From Bacteroidales bacterium (GTDB lineage Bacteria > Bacteroidota > Bacteroidia > Bacteroidales > VadinHA17), in contig JAJFVL010000052.1 of assembly GCA_021371855.1 (NCBI GenBank), positions 198,969 through 262,968 on the forward strand: a stretch of DNA of 64,000 nt, read 5' to 3'. Below are positions 44,465-54,071 of this stretch, piece after piece. Within the stretch, counting starts at the first letter, position 1. The number at the start of each line of letters is the position of its first letter. The position numbers and the translations under genes were made by a program. Below the pieces are notes generated by a model. That model saw nothing but the letters and a program-made list of their open reading frames with translations. It did no database searches and was not told where the DNA came from.

Positions 44465-46276
44465 CTAACCTATTGAGTTTTCGACTGACTTAATAAATTG
44501 TGATGCTCCTTCATAAATAGTTTCTGCCTTTGTCTCCGATGCTGCTGGTGAGAATCGTGCATATTCGCATGCATCAAGAATTTCAGTCAGGCTTTTAATC
44601 CTGTCTTCCTCTATTCCTTTTTCCTCCAGAGCAGAAATTGCATTACTCCGGGTGAGATCGGAAACAGGAATGTTCAGTTTGTCGCTAAGGTAACCCCATA
44701 TTGCTTTAAGTGTCTCTTCATAGAATTTATCGATCTCTGCGTTATTCAGACAAATTGAAGCTGCATGTAACCGTTTGACGGCAACTTTGCCGGCTTTTCT
44801 GTTCCGCACAACTGAGCTGTCCGAATTGCGTCTGATGTGTTCTCTCCTTAAGAAAAGTATTACCAGAAAAGCAAAAAGTGCAAATGCATAAGAACTGTAA
44901 AATGAACGTTTTGAAGCAATTATGTTGATCGGCCTTGAGAGTTTTCCGGACGCCGATTTGATAAAACGAATGTCTTTACCAAGATATTTGACGTCTTCTT
45001 TTGCGACCCCTCCATATACAGTTGTTCCTGTATTCTGTTCATTCCCTTTCCGTGCATAAAAATGGAATTCTTTCGTCGTCAGTTTTTCATATCTGCCACT
45101 TGAGGTATTGAAATAAGAATAAGTTACCGGAGGTATTGTGTAGTCGCCATGATGACGTGGTATAAGCAAATATTCAAAATTTTTTTGTCCCGATGATCCA
45201 TTCAGCCCATTCTTAACGTCATCCAAAATCTTAGGATCATAAACCTCGACATCAGGGGACATTTTCAGCACAGGGGCAGAAGCAATTTTCATATTTCCAT
45301 TTCCCGTGATAGTTATTTTGAAATTAATAGCATCATTAACATTTACAGAATCCTCGTTTAATTCAGCCTTAATGTCGAGTTTTCCGACTATTCCCGAGAA
45401 ATCATCAGGTTTAACTCCGGGTAAGGGTTTTACATTTACTTTAACAGCTTTGCTTGCGACCGCTCTTGGTATCGTCTGATATGTCGCAAAAAAATCTCCG
45501 AAGAAGGGATCTGGCTGACCTGACTTTTGCTGAACAAGAACAGATAGTTGAACGGGATCGATGTTAATCTCACCTGTAATCTGGGGAAACAGAAGAAACT
45601 GCTGAACTATTCCGGTCCCGTATGCTGTACCGTTTATCCTCTCCTGGCGAAGAGAGGTAAGTGGCGGTGTGGCCAGATCTGTTTTCAGGAAACCATCAAA
45701 CGGAGGATATTTCACCTCGTTAATGCCCGATAAGTTCACTTTTGTATAGATCTTAACAGTAGCAACAATGTGTTCCCCAAGATATAGTTCTTTGCGGTCT
45801 AAAGAAAGATTTACAAATATATCATTTCCTGATTGTTCAGGTTCAGACTCATCACCACTATTGTTTGCGCCGGCAGCATTATTCTGTTTTTGTGCAGAGC
45901 TTCCAACTACCTCGATATTCATCTCATCGGAAACATAAGTTTTGTGTTTAAGTGTAAAGGTGGCAGGAGGAATTACAAATTTACCTTCATTATCAGCCTG
46001 AAGATAATAAACATAGGAATATGATGTCTCTTGTGACATTTTCCCGTTTATAATCTGGGTGCTGGAGCTGTATGATGTCTGCGGCCCCATAAGCTTGGTA
46101 AAACCTTTAAATGATGGTGGAGTAAACTCTCCACCTCCGGAATTAACAGTCCACATAACACTGAACTGCTCTCCTGCTGTTACAACTGAAGGATATTCAA
46201 CTTTCAATGAAACATCCTGACCTGTAACAGATAGTGGAAATAAGATGAATGCCAAATATATTAATGACTTTTTCAT
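44465..46276 (-). CDS. batD: BatD: oxygen-tolerance family envelope protein
   Basis: 603 residues. Signal peptide (1-19), several immunoglobulin-like beta-sandwiches (SLKVEYPSVVTAGEQFSVMW near the start, then LYLGEHIVATVKIYTK), one membrane helix around 440-460 and a cytoplasmic helical tail. This is the BatD layout. It lies between batC and batE. It may hold the two VWA proteins together on the periplasmic side. Confidence 0.92.
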   Translation of the reverse strand: MKKSLIYLAFILFPLSVTGQDVSLKVEYPSVVTAGEQFSVMWTVNSGGGEFTPPSFKGFTKLMGPQTSYSSSTQIINGKMSQETSYSYVYYLQADNEGKFVIPPATFTLKHKTYVSDEMNIEVVGSSAQKQNNAAGANNSGDESEPEQSGNDIFVNLSLDRKELYLGEHIVATVKIYTKVNLSGINEVKYPPFDGFLKTDLATPPLTSLRQERINGTAYGTGIVQQFLLFPQITGEINIDPVQLSVLVQQKSGQPDPFFGDFFATYQTIPRAVASKAVKVNVKPLPGVKPDDFSGIVGKLDIKAELNEDSVNVNDAINFKITITGNGNMKIASAPVLKMSPDVEVYDPKILDDVKNGLNGSSGQKNFEYLLIPRHHGDYTIPPVTYSYFNTSSGRYEKLTTKEFHFYARKGNEQNTGTTVYGGVAKEDVKYLGKDIRFIKSASGKLSRPINIIASKRSFYSSYAFALFAFLVILFLRREHIRRNSDSSVVRNRKAGKVAVKRLHAASICLNNAEIDKFYEETLKAIWGYLSDKLNIPVSDLTRSNAISALEEKGIEEDRIKSLTEILDACEYARFSPAASETKAETIYEGASQFIKSVENSIG

Positions 46277-46292
46277 TTTCGTTTTATTCAGG

Positions 46293-47048
46293 TTACCAGT
46301 TTTTTACAGTTAAAACTTTTGCTTTTGCAGCTTTATCAAGTTTGACTTTTTCCTGTACATTCTTTTCCTCATTAGCAAGAGCATTCAGCAAACGTTGGGC
46401 ATCTTCCTTCGACATACTCTGCTCCTGCTGCTGTTGCTGTTGCTGATCCTGGTTTTGTTCTTTCTGCTGGTTTTGATCCTTATCTTTATCTTTTTGGTTC
46501 TTTTTATCATCTTTCTGATCTTTCTGATTCTTGTCTTTGTTCTGATCCTGCTTGTTTTTATCCTGTTGTTGCTGTTGCTGTTGCTGCTGAAGCTTCAAGA
46601 GATCCTGGGCGTAGGCAAGATTGTATTTTGCTTCTTTATTATCAGGTCGTAATTTTAATGATTCTTTATATGCTTCGATACTCTCCTGAAGCTTATTTGC
46701 TTTCAGAAGCGAATTCCCAAGATTATACAAACCTGACGACTTCTTCTTCTTGTCTTCATTGCGGCTTACATTCTCAGTAAATTGTTTGCCTGCGTCTTCA
46801 AACTTATTTTGTTTATATAGAGCATCGCCAATGTTAAATACAACATCCGGTGATAGCTTGTTCTTATCAATTGCTTTACGATAAGAAACTTCAGAATCTG
46901 CAAATTTATTCTTTTCATATTCCCTGTTGCCCTGTCTGATAAATTTCTTATTTGACTGTGCATTGATTACAACAGAAAAAACGAGGAATAAACAGGTTAA
47001 GAGATCCCTGACCAATCCATGATTTTTTATGTCAATTATTCTGAACAT
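46293..47048 (-). CDS. batC: BatC: TPR protein with Gln/Lys-rich low-complexity tail
   Basis: 251 residues. A signal-like segment (hydrophobic 12-30) is followed by TPR repeats (about 37-155, including KANKLQESIEAYKESLKLRP) and a tail (about 160-215) of glutamine runs alternating with Lys/Asp/Gln. The repeats come from CTG/TTG trinucleotide tracts and may vary in length. TPRs normally mediate binding to other Bat proteins. It is 19 bases from the batB stop. Confidence 0.88.
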   Translation of the reverse strand: MFRIIDIKNHGLVRDLLTCLFLVFSVVINAQSNKKFIRQGNREYEKNKFADSEVSYRKAIDKNKLSPDVVFNIGDALYKQNKFEDAGKQFTENVSRNEDKKKKSSGLYNLGNSLLKANKLQESIEAYKESLKLRPDNKEAKYNLAYAQDLLKLQQQQQQQQQDKNKQDQNKDKNQKDQKDDKKNQKDKDKDQNQQKEQNQDQQQQQQQEQSMSKEDAQRLLNALANEEKNVQEKVKLDKAAKAKVLTVKNW

Positions 47049-47067
47049 CTGGTTTACAAAAGTTTTT

Positions 47068-48108
47068 TTAAAGTTTAAATTTAAATAACCTGATATTAGT
47101 TAATCTTCTGTTTTTTCTCTCCATAATGATAAAATCAGCCAACAAAAGGCACAAGGAAATTACAGCAAAAATCCCGAACTGATCGTTATACTCTGTGTAC
47201 ATTGTGCTTTCAAGTTCCTGTTTCTTCATATTTCGTATTTCGCTGAAGATCTCATCCAGGCCAATATTCGAATTGCTTGCCCTGACGTAATTTCCGTTTG
47301 TGCTTAAGGCAATTTTCTTAAGAATATCTTCATCAAGCTTTGAAATAACGGTATTGCCATCGACATCTTTCAGATATTCCTTTCTGCCGTTAAGTGTTAA
47401 AGGTATAGGAACTCCATCGGTTGAACCAATCCCTATTGTATGAATAATTATACCGGCTTTGGCTGCTTCTTCTGCTCTGGAGACAGGATTGTCTTCATGA
47501 TTTTCCCCGTCAGTTATTATTATCATTGCTTTGCTTTTACCTTCACCCGGACTGAAAGATCTTATTCCAAGATTTATTGCAGCACCTATTGCAGTACCCT
47601 GTTTTGGTACCATATCGGGTCTGATTGTCGAAAGGAACATTTTAGCAGAAACATAATCGGTTGTAACGGGAATTTGAGTATATGCATCACCGGCAAAGAC
47701 AATTAGTCCAATCTTATCATTATCGAGGTTGTCGACAAGCCGTGATATTGCCTGTTTTGCCCGCGTAAGCCGGTCAGGCTGAATGTCTTCTGCAAGCATC
47801 GAATTACTGACATCAAGTGCAATAATAACCTCCACACCATGTTTTTTTACATCTTCAAGCTTTGATCCGAACTGTGGTCTTGCAAGCATAATAATGGCAG
47901 CCGTAAATGCAGCGAGCTGGAGGATAAATTTAATGAGAGACCTTATCGTTGACATTTCAGGAACCAGGCTACCTACAAGGTTAAATTCACCTAACCTCTG
48001 CAATGCCTTCTTTTTTCGGATCTCATTAATTATATATAGTAATATCAATACCGGCAGCAGAAGCAACAAGTACAAAAAATCGGGATTTGCAAATCTGAAC
48101 AATTGCAT
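47068..48108 (-). CDS. batB: BatB: VWA-domain membrane protein
   Basis: 346 residues. N-terminal membrane helices (about 10-28 and 58-76), a von Willebrand A domain (about 90-290) with a complete MIDAS: ALDVSNSML, then GTAIGAAI and ITDGENHEDN, and a C-terminal helix (about 308-326). The VWA domain faces the periplasm and binds a divalent metal and partner proteins. It is closely related to the upstream batA. Confidence 0.93.
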   Translation of the reverse strand: MQLFRFANPDFLYLLLLLPVLILLYIINEIRKKKALQRLGEFNLVGSLVPEMSTIRSLIKFILQLAAFTAAIIMLARPQFGSKLEDVKKHGVEVIIALDVSNSMLAEDIQPDRLTRAKQAISRLVDNLDNDKIGLIVFAGDAYTQIPVTTDYVSAKMFLSTIRPDMVPKQGTAIGAAINLGIRSFSPGEGKSKAMIIITDGENHEDNPVSRAEEAAKAGIIIHTIGIGSTDGVPIPLTLNGRKEYLKDVDGNTVISKLDEDILKKIALSTNGNYVRASNSNIGLDEIFSEIRNMKKQELESTMYTEYNDQFGIFAVISLCLLLADFIIMERKNRRLTNIRLFKFKL

Positions 48109-48122
48109 AATATCTCCTGCGT

Positions 48123-49115
48123 TTAAGTTAACTTTTTATATATAGTGTTACGTGTAAATATCTCAAAAGCCAGCAGACAGAAAGCAATTATGGCAGGAAG
48201 GAAATACTTCTCCTCTTTTCTGCTGAATTGTCTGACATCAATTTTTGACTTCTCCAGTTTATCTATTTCATTATAAACCTGAGTAAGTTTGTCATTATCT
48301 GTTGCCCTGAAATATTTACCTCCTGTAGTTTGAGCAATATCTTTAAGGATACCTTCATCAATTTCAACCTGCATATCCTGGTATTGAATTCCAAAAGGAG
48401 TCTGTACCGGATAAGGAGCCACACCCTGGGTACCTACGCCAATCGTGTACACTCTAATACCATATGTCTTGGCTATTCCGGCGGCAGTTGCTGGCGCAAC
48501 AGCTCCCCTGTTATTTACCCCGTCGGTCAGAAGAATAATAACCTTGCTTTTTGCTTCAGAATCTTTTATCCTGTTGACAGCTGTTGCAAGGCCCATCCCA
48601 ATTGCAGTGCCGTCTTCAATCATCCCGCTCTGAATTTCACGGAGAAGGTTTACAAGGACAGCATGGTCGGTAGTCAGAGGACATTGAGTAAAGCTCTCGC
48701 CACTGAATACGACAAGTCCCATTCTGTCGTATGGTCTTCCTGATATAAACTCAGTTGCGACATTTTTGGAAGCTTCAAGCCTGTCGGGCTTGAAATCGCG
48801 TGCAAGCATACTCCCGGAGATATCCAGAGTCAGAACTATATCAATACCTTCTGTTGAAATATCCTGAAATTTATCAGTTGCCTGCGGACGTGCAAGTACT
48901 ATTATCAAAAGTGCTATAATAAGAGTACGAACGGCAAAAAGGATATGTCTGAGATAATGGCGGAATGTTGTTCCTGCTTTTTCAAATGGCTGCAGTCCCG
49001 GCATCCGTAAAGATGCTGTTGTCTTTTGCTGTTTCAGAATATAAAATGCAACCATTGCAGGTATTACTGCAAGCAGATATAAAAAGAGCGGTTCCGCGAA
49101 TCTGATTCCGTTCAT
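48123..49115 (-). CDS. batA: BatA: VWA-domain membrane protein
   Basis: 330 residues. Two N-terminal helices (about 11-27 and 57-77), a VWA domain (about 88-295) with MIDAS segments TLDISGSMLARDFKPDR, GTAIGMGLATAV and LTDGVNNRG, and a C-terminal helix. It is a paralogue of batB, 14 bases from it. Its start overlaps the preceding DUF4381 stop by four bases, indicating translational coupling. Confidence 0.93.
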   Translation of the reverse strand: MNGIRFAEPLFLYLLAVIPAMVAFYILKQQKTTASLRMPGLQPFEKAGTTFRHYLRHILFAVRTLIIALLIIVLARPQATDKFQDISTEGIDIVLTLDISGSMLARDFKPDRLEASKNVATEFISGRPYDRMGLVVFSGESFTQCPLTTDHAVLVNLLREIQSGMIEDGTAIGMGLATAVNRIKDSEAKSKVIILLTDGVNNRGAVAPATAAGIAKTYGIRVYTIGVGTQGVAPYPVQTPFGIQYQDMQVEIDEGILKDIAQTTGGKYFRATDNDKLTQVYNEIDKLEKSKIDVRQFSRKEEKYFLPAIIAFCLLAFEIFTRNTIYKKLT

Positions 49116-50092
49116 AAAGTTCCCTCCTTTACCTTGTCTTTTTCGTCAACGGCCACATCCTTCACTTCAATCATTTTTGTAGTATCAACAAAATTCCATG
49201 AATTCTGATAAAGCAATTCATGTTCTGAAGATTCCGGATTATACTTTGCAAATTTTACCAGATCGGCCACTGTTAAAACTGTTTTAAGCTGATTGTACGA
49301 TTCGTCTTTCCTGAAACCCGTTCTAAGCAGTGATTCAAGTGTTTCAGCTGTTGTTAGTTCAAGTGAAAACACTCCGAACCTGTTTTCAAGATACTGCCGT
49401 AAAATTTCTGTCAGTCGTGTATAATAGTTCCTGACATCCCCCTTTTGCCATAGCTCTTCAGCCTTGAGTTCTTCAAGTTCGCGGAATGCAATGACATGTG
49501 CAGGATCTGGATTAGCGACAGGTTCCTCGCCTGTTTTGTATTTCCTGTGTTTCCTGATATATCTGATTATCAACCATACAGCAACAGCAATAAGAGCTAT
49601 GATAAGAACCCATGGCATGATTTCGTCAACTGTAACAGGAGCCCTGTATGGTTTTATAATGTCATAGATTTTAGAGGTTGTATCGGCCGGAGCAATATTA
49701 ACTCTAATCACTTCAAGCAGCGAATAATCGGAGAAAAACCGCTTCAGACCATCTTTCCCCTGTGACTCAGCAAAAACAGGCGGTAGTTGGTATTTGCCTG
49801 AATCAAAAGATGTCACAATGTATTTTTCAATTATACTTGTTCTTCCGTTCTGGCTGGAACTATCGACAACCGGACCTGATAAAATCTCTAAGTTTTTACA
49901 AAGAGTATCTTTAAAAAATGGTATCGAAAGCCTTAAACCTGAAGGTTTGTCAACTTTAATTGTATATTGTATCTGATCTCCGATAAATATTCTGGAAGTA
50001 TCAAAGGATGAAGTTATATTCACTTCCTGTCCTTTAATGGATAAGACACATGAAAATAAAAGAAATTTTAATATAATAAGCCTCTTTATCAT
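49112..50092 (-). CDS. DUF4381-like membrane protein of the Bat operon
   Basis: 326 residues. Signal peptide (1-21), a beta-rich periplasmic domain (about 24-135, containing GDQIQYTIKVDKPSG), a membrane helix (about 161-178, MPWVLIIALIAVAVWLIIRY) and a cytoplasmic helical domain (about 205-310) with NYYTRLTEILRQYLENRFG. Its periplasmic part resembles BatD on a small scale. Proteins like this usually sit between DUF58 and batA genes, as here. It is probably part of the same membrane complex. Confidence 0.85.
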   Translation of the reverse strand: MIKRLIILKFLLFSCVLSIKGQEVNITSSFDTSRIFIGDQIQYTIKVDKPSGLRLSIPFFKDTLCKNLEILSGPVVDSSSQNGRTSIIEKYIVTSFDSGKYQLPPVFAESQGKDGLKRFFSDYSLLEVIRVNIAPADTTSKIYDIIKPYRAPVTVDEIMPWVLIIALIAVAVWLIIRYIRKHRKYKTGEEPVANPDPAHVIAFRELEELKAEELWQKGDVRNYYTRLTEILRQYLENRFGVFSLELTTAETLESLLRTGFRKDESYNQLKTVLTVADLVKFAKYNPESSEHELLYQNSWNFVDTTKMIEVKDVAVDEKDKVKEGTL

Positions 50093-50094
50093 TG

Positions 50095-50958
50095 TTATCT
50101 GTTCTCAAACAATTTAATTAGTGGTTTTACATAATCAACATCAGTTCTCAAGTCGGTTGAATCGACTCCGCATCTTTTGAATATATTCTTAATTTGTGTC
50201 AAATGATCATTCCACCAGTTTTTGTAAGCATTTCTTGCAATTTCTGATGAAGTATCGACCCATTTTTCAAGACCTGTTTCTGAGTCGGAAACTTTAATAA
50301 GGCCAATATCAGGGATTTCCTGTTCCACGCGATCGAACACTTTCAGTGCAACTATATCATGTTTGCTTGATGCAATTCTCAGTGCATCTTCAAAGTCAGG
50401 GGCAATAAAATCGGAGATAATAAAAGCCGTGCATTTCTTTTTGATTGCATTTGTCAGGAATCGCAATGGTTCATCAAGATTTGTTTTCTGACTCTGCGCT
50501 TTAAAGTCAAGAATTTCCCTTATTATCCTGAGTATATGTTTCCTGCCTTTTTTTGGCGGGATGAATTTCTCTACTATATCGGAAAAAAATATTACACCGA
50601 TTTTATCATTATTAAAAATTGCCGAAAAGGAAAGGACTGCTGCAACTTCAGTCATTATATCTCTTTTAAAGCTGACAGCTGTACCGAAGTTACCTGATCC
50701 GCTTACATCAACAAGCAGCATTACCGTAAGTTCCCTCTCTTCCTCAAATATCTTTATATAGGGATGATTGAAGCGGGCAGTTACATTCCAGTCAATGCTT
50801 CTTATGTCATCGCCATATTGATATTCCCTGACTTCACTGAAAGAGATTCCGCGTCCTTTGAATGCACTATGATATTCTCCTGCAAATATATGCTGGCTCA
50901 ACCCCCTGGTCTTAATCTCAATTCTCCGGACTTTTTTTAATAATTCAGTTGCTTCCAC
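50095..50958 (-). CDS. DUF58 protein (VWA-like)
   Basis: 287 residues with no membrane segment. The DUF58 core shows FKGRGISFSEVREYQYGD and RSIDWNVTARFNHPYIK. A VWA-like core follows with the metal-site motif DVSGSGNFG. It is a cytoplasmic partner of MoxR in most genomes. It begins 11 bases after the small secreted protein gene. Confidence 0.93.
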   Translation of the reverse strand: MEATELLKKVRRIEIKTRGLSQHIFAGEYHSAFKGRGISFSEVREYQYGDDIRSIDWNVTARFNHPYIKIFEEERELTVMLLVDVSGSGNFGTAVSFKRDIMTEVAAVLSFSAIFNNDKIGVIFFSDIVEKFIPPKKGRKHILRIIREILDFKAQSQKTNLDEPLRFLTNAIKKKCTAFIISDFIAPDFEDALRIASSKHDIVALKVFDRVEQEIPDIGLIKVSDSETGLEKWVDTSSEIARNAYKNWWNDHLTQIKNIFKRCGVDSTDLRTDVDYVKPLIKLFENR

Positions 50959-50969
50959 TTTACAACAAA

Positions 50970-51404
50970 TTATTTTTCAGGTTTAATAGTAATAACACAG
51001 GACCATTTCTCATTACTGAGTTCAACAATGTAATTTATTCCATTGCGGCTATCGATCCATCTGTTTTCACCGCTCCTTTTATAAATTTTGTCAAACTCTT
51101 TCATCTTTTCTTCTTTAACAATATTGTTGCATATTAATCTTACACTTTTGCATATTGAATCGTTATTGATAAAGAATAACAATGTTTTGCTGTCAGAATT
51201 ATCAGCGTATTTAAGATATTTAAATTTATTATTTACAACTTTCTCAGAACTCATATTTCTGCAGTTCTCATCCATATATTTCCTTATCTCTGTTCCTTTG
51301 TAACCAATAAGGTTCTGTCCATTGGCACAAATACCTGTTAAAAGACAAATTGCAAATAGTGCATATAGATTTGCGTACCAGCAACTATGGGACTTCAACG
51401 ACAT
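50970..51404 (-). CDS. Small secreted protein inside the moxR-bat operon, function unknown
   Basis: 144 residues with a signal peptide (about 1-30, ending CANGQ). The mature part has four cysteines that could form two disulphides and a short beta-rich domain (SCVITIKPEK at the end). No family recognised. It overlaps the moxR end by 20 bases and precedes the DUF58 gene by 11 bases, so it is truly inside the operon. An accessory envelope role is an inference from place. Confidence 0.65.
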   Translation of the reverse strand: MSLKSHSCWYANLYALFAICLLTGICANGQNLIGYKGTEIRKYMDENCRNMSSEKVVNNKFKYLKYADNSDSKTLLFFINNDSICKSVRLICNNIVKEEKMKEFDKIYKRSGENRWIDSRNGINYIVELSNEKWSCVITIKPEK

Positions 51405-52380
51405 TAAGTATTTCAGAGATTATTTGATCCTGATTTATATTTTCTGCTTCAGCTTCATATGTCAGGCCCATTCTGTGACGCATAACATCAGGACATACCG
51501 ACCTGATATCTTCAGGAATGACATATCCCCTGCGTTTAATAAATGCAAAGGCTTTTGCTGCAAGTGCAAGATTTATTGATGCCCTTGGAGATGCTCCATA
51601 TGATATCATTTTTGTAAATGCCGGAAGCCCATACTTTTCGGGGTTACGGGTTGCGAAAACTATATTCAGGATATATTTTTCGATTTTTTCATCCATGTAA
51701 ACCTCTCTTACAATATTGCGGGCTCTTTTAATGTCGTCCGTTTTCAATACTGAATTTGTTCCCGGAAAATCTTTAGCGAGATTTTCCCTGACAATCAGTT
51801 TTTCTTCTTCCATAGTTGGATAATCAATCAGGACTTTCAGCATAAATCTGTCGACCTGAGCTTCAGGAAGAGGATATGTTCCTTCCTGTTCTATCGGATT
51901 CTGTGTTGCAAGAACCAGAAAAGGATCATCCAGTTTGAATACTGATTCACCTATAGTGATCTGTCTTTCCTGCATCGCTTCGAGCAAAGCACTCTGTACT
52001 TTTGCCGGAGACCTGTTTATTTCATCAGCCAGAATAAAATTGGCGAACACCGGTCCCCTTTTCACAACAAATTCCTCTTTCTTCTGACTATAGATCATGG
52101 TACCGATAAGGTCAGCCGGAAGAAGATCAGGGGTAAATTGTATCCTGCTGAACTTTGCATCAATTATAGATGCCAGTGTCTTTATTGCCAGTGTCTTGGC
52201 TAGTCCCGGAACACCTTCCAGAAGTATATGACCATTCGAGAGCAAACCAATCAAAAGACTATCTGTCAGATGTTTCTGACCGATAATGACTTTGTTCATC
52301 TCCATCCTGATTATGTCTACAAAAGCGCTCTCCTTCTCAATCTTTTCATTTAAAATTCTGATATCAGCAGTTTGCTCCAT
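51385..52380 (-). CDS. moxR: MoxR-family AAA+ ATPase
   Basis: 331 residues. Walker A GVPGLAKT, Walker B and sensor segment ILADEINRSPAKVQSALLEAMQERQ, then sensor 1 LATQNPIEQEGTYPLPEAQ with the arginine finger region DRFMLKV. The C-terminal lid (about 245-320) has SYGASPRASINLALAAKA. It is a cytosolic chaperone-like ATPase thought to activate VWA proteins. First gene of the nine-gene operon; a 188-base upstream region probably holds the promoter. Confidence 0.96.
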   Translation of the reverse strand: MEQTADIRILNEKIEKESAFVDIIRMEMNKVIIGQKHLTDSLLIGLLSNGHILLEGVPGLAKTLAIKTLASIIDAKFSRIQFTPDLLPADLIGTMIYSQKKEEFVVKRGPVFANFILADEINRSPAKVQSALLEAMQERQITIGESVFKLDDPFLVLATQNPIEQEGTYPLPEAQVDRFMLKVLIDYPTMEEEKLIVRENLAKDFPGTNSVLKTDDIKRARNIVREVYMDEKIEKYILNIVFATRNPEKYGLPAFTKMISYGASPRASINLALAAKAFAFIKRRGYVIPEDIRSVCPDVMRHRMGLTYEAEAENINQDQIISEILNVVEVP

Positions 52381-52568
52381 AGTTTAAAAATTTAAAGTGC
52401 CAAATATAATAAAACGAGTATCAATAACCATCCTTGAATTTTGGTTTACAAAAGAAGCCATTGAACATTAAAAATTGTGTTAAGGATTGTTAAACTTATG
52501 TTAAAGGTTGACTGCCATGAGTTTTAATTACTTGTTTTCCTTTGCATTAACAGTATCAATACTAAGGT

Positions 52569-53744
52569 TTATTTTATTGATAAAGGGTTCCATGAAAAAC
52601 GTGCTCTTACCGAGCTTCTTACTAAAATTGTACATACTAAAGGAAAAATGGCAGAATTAAACACTTGTGGCAGGAAATATTGAAATATCAGGAAAGTTAA
52701 TGTAATAAAAAAAACAATTTTAAACCATACAGTTCCTGACTTTTTCAGTATTAACATAATAAGGCATATTATGAGAAAAGGATTCAACCAGATAATGTTC
52801 AGATTCCATCTCGTCTGTTGATGATCAGTAAAAAAATTGAAAAAAATCATCAATATGGCAAGGATCGAGAAAATAGAAAAAAGAGTAATGTCAACTGTAT
52901 TGATCAGTTTCTTTCTTTTTTGAAAAGAAGTAAGAATAACTGCAACAATAAAAAGAAGAGTGAAAATCGTTGAAGGTGATGTTAAAAACTTTCTGTTTAC
53001 GACAGGTGGATCAAAATCAAGAATTGTCTCCGGATTCTGAAGCAATGGAATCATCTTGCTGTCCCTTCTGATAACGGCTTCAGAAAGTTCTTTCTGCATT
53101 TCGATCGGCAGAAACATTCTGTCTCTGAATTGAGCCTTTATATCGCTTGGAGAACCCACAAGGAGGTCAATCCCGAAATTCAGCCATGAATAAGGGCTTT
53201 GATATTTATGGATCAAACTCCTGAAAGTCGGGATTCCTTTGGTTTCAGATGGCGGGTACAATAGTTTTTCACCAATGGATTTTTCAAGAAGATCTCTGAT
53301 CCTGGTAGAACAATCATCATAAAAGAAATCATACCTGTACTTTACATTTTCAGGCTTAAGGTTTTCATTTATCAGAGCAATTAATTGTTCCGTTTCGTCA
53401 GGAGAAAGGTTGATCTTTTGAGAATGTACCGATCTCTTCTCAAGAAAGTATTCCTGCATAAAACTTTGCATTGTCATTGCTCCCAGCATATAATTCAACC
53501 TCCCCTTCGCAAATTTCCATGCAAAATGGGGCGTGTCAAAGTCGAAAATTCCCCAATTATAGACTAAGTCGATATGCTTTTTCTGATCTAATATTCGTAT
53601 AGCACTGTGACCATATATTGAATACGTTTCGGCTCCCACTCCGCATGTGAGAAGGTACACTTCAGGGCCTGCTGCCGGCTGAGAAAAAGTTGAAGGGATA
53701 TAAATTGTACAAAGCAGGAAGATGAATATAAGTATCTTTTTCAT
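52569..53744 (-). CDS. DUF4105 (Lnb-type) envelope protein with five membrane helices
   Basis: 391 residues. Signal peptide (1-21), then an Lnb N-terminal periplasmic domain (DUF4105, about 25-170). It has YGHSAIRIL (candidate His) and YDFFYDDCSTRIRDLLEK (candidate Cys), the pair expected of a thiol acyltransferase or protease. The C-terminal half (about 255-385) has about five membrane helices. Lnb-like proteins transfer an acyl chain between lipoprotein and lysophospholipid in some Gram-positives. That function in Bacteroidetes is only presumed. It stands alone. Confidence 0.8.
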   Translation of the reverse strand: MKKILIFIFLLCTIYIPSTFSQPAAGPEVYLLTCGVGAETYSIYGHSAIRILDQKKHIDLVYNWGIFDFDTPHFAWKFAKGRLNYMLGAMTMQSFMQEYFLEKRSVHSQKINLSPDETEQLIALINENLKPENVKYRYDFFYDDCSTRIRDLLEKSIGEKLLYPPSETKGIPTFRSLIHKYQSPYSWLNFGIDLLVGSPSDIKAQFRDRMFLPIEMQKELSEAVIRRDSKMIPLLQNPETILDFDPPVVNRKFLTSPSTIFTLLFIVAVILTSFQKRKKLINTVDITLFSIFSILAILMIFFNFFTDHQQTRWNLNIIWLNPFLIICLIMLILKKSGTVWFKIVFFITLTFLIFQYFLPQVFNSAIFPLVCTILVRSSVRARFSWNPLSIK

Positions 53745-54071
53745 TGAATTATAATTTTATTCTACATGAAAATGTAACTTGAAACTGCTTATTATAAACT
53801 TTGTGGAGTTTAGTCATGCAAGCTGGAATAGGTTAATAATGAAATATATACTTGCTTGTTTGCGATTAAAACGGATCATGTGGATCTCATAATTTTCTTT
53901 TTGTAAACGTAAGAGATTTTTATCAGAAAAGAAAGATCGATAAATAGCTATCCATTTTTTTAACAAGAGAAAAACAAAACCATCTTTTTATTAGCTTTAT
54001 GCCGGCAGTAAATTATTTTGTGACACAATTTCCCGAAAATACCAAAATTACAAACCTAATACAAAGGTAAC
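53745..54071. other. Divergent intergenic region, no gene seen
   Basis: AT-rich spacer between the DUF4105 gene and the PHP-like lipoprotein gene. It contains both promoters. I see no coding frame and no clear motif. Confidence 0.5.

Noticed and set aside
46395-46652. Plus-strand frame rich in leucine, opposite BatC
   Set aside because: It is the antisense of the glutamine/lysine-rich trinucleotide tract of batC and has no independent support.
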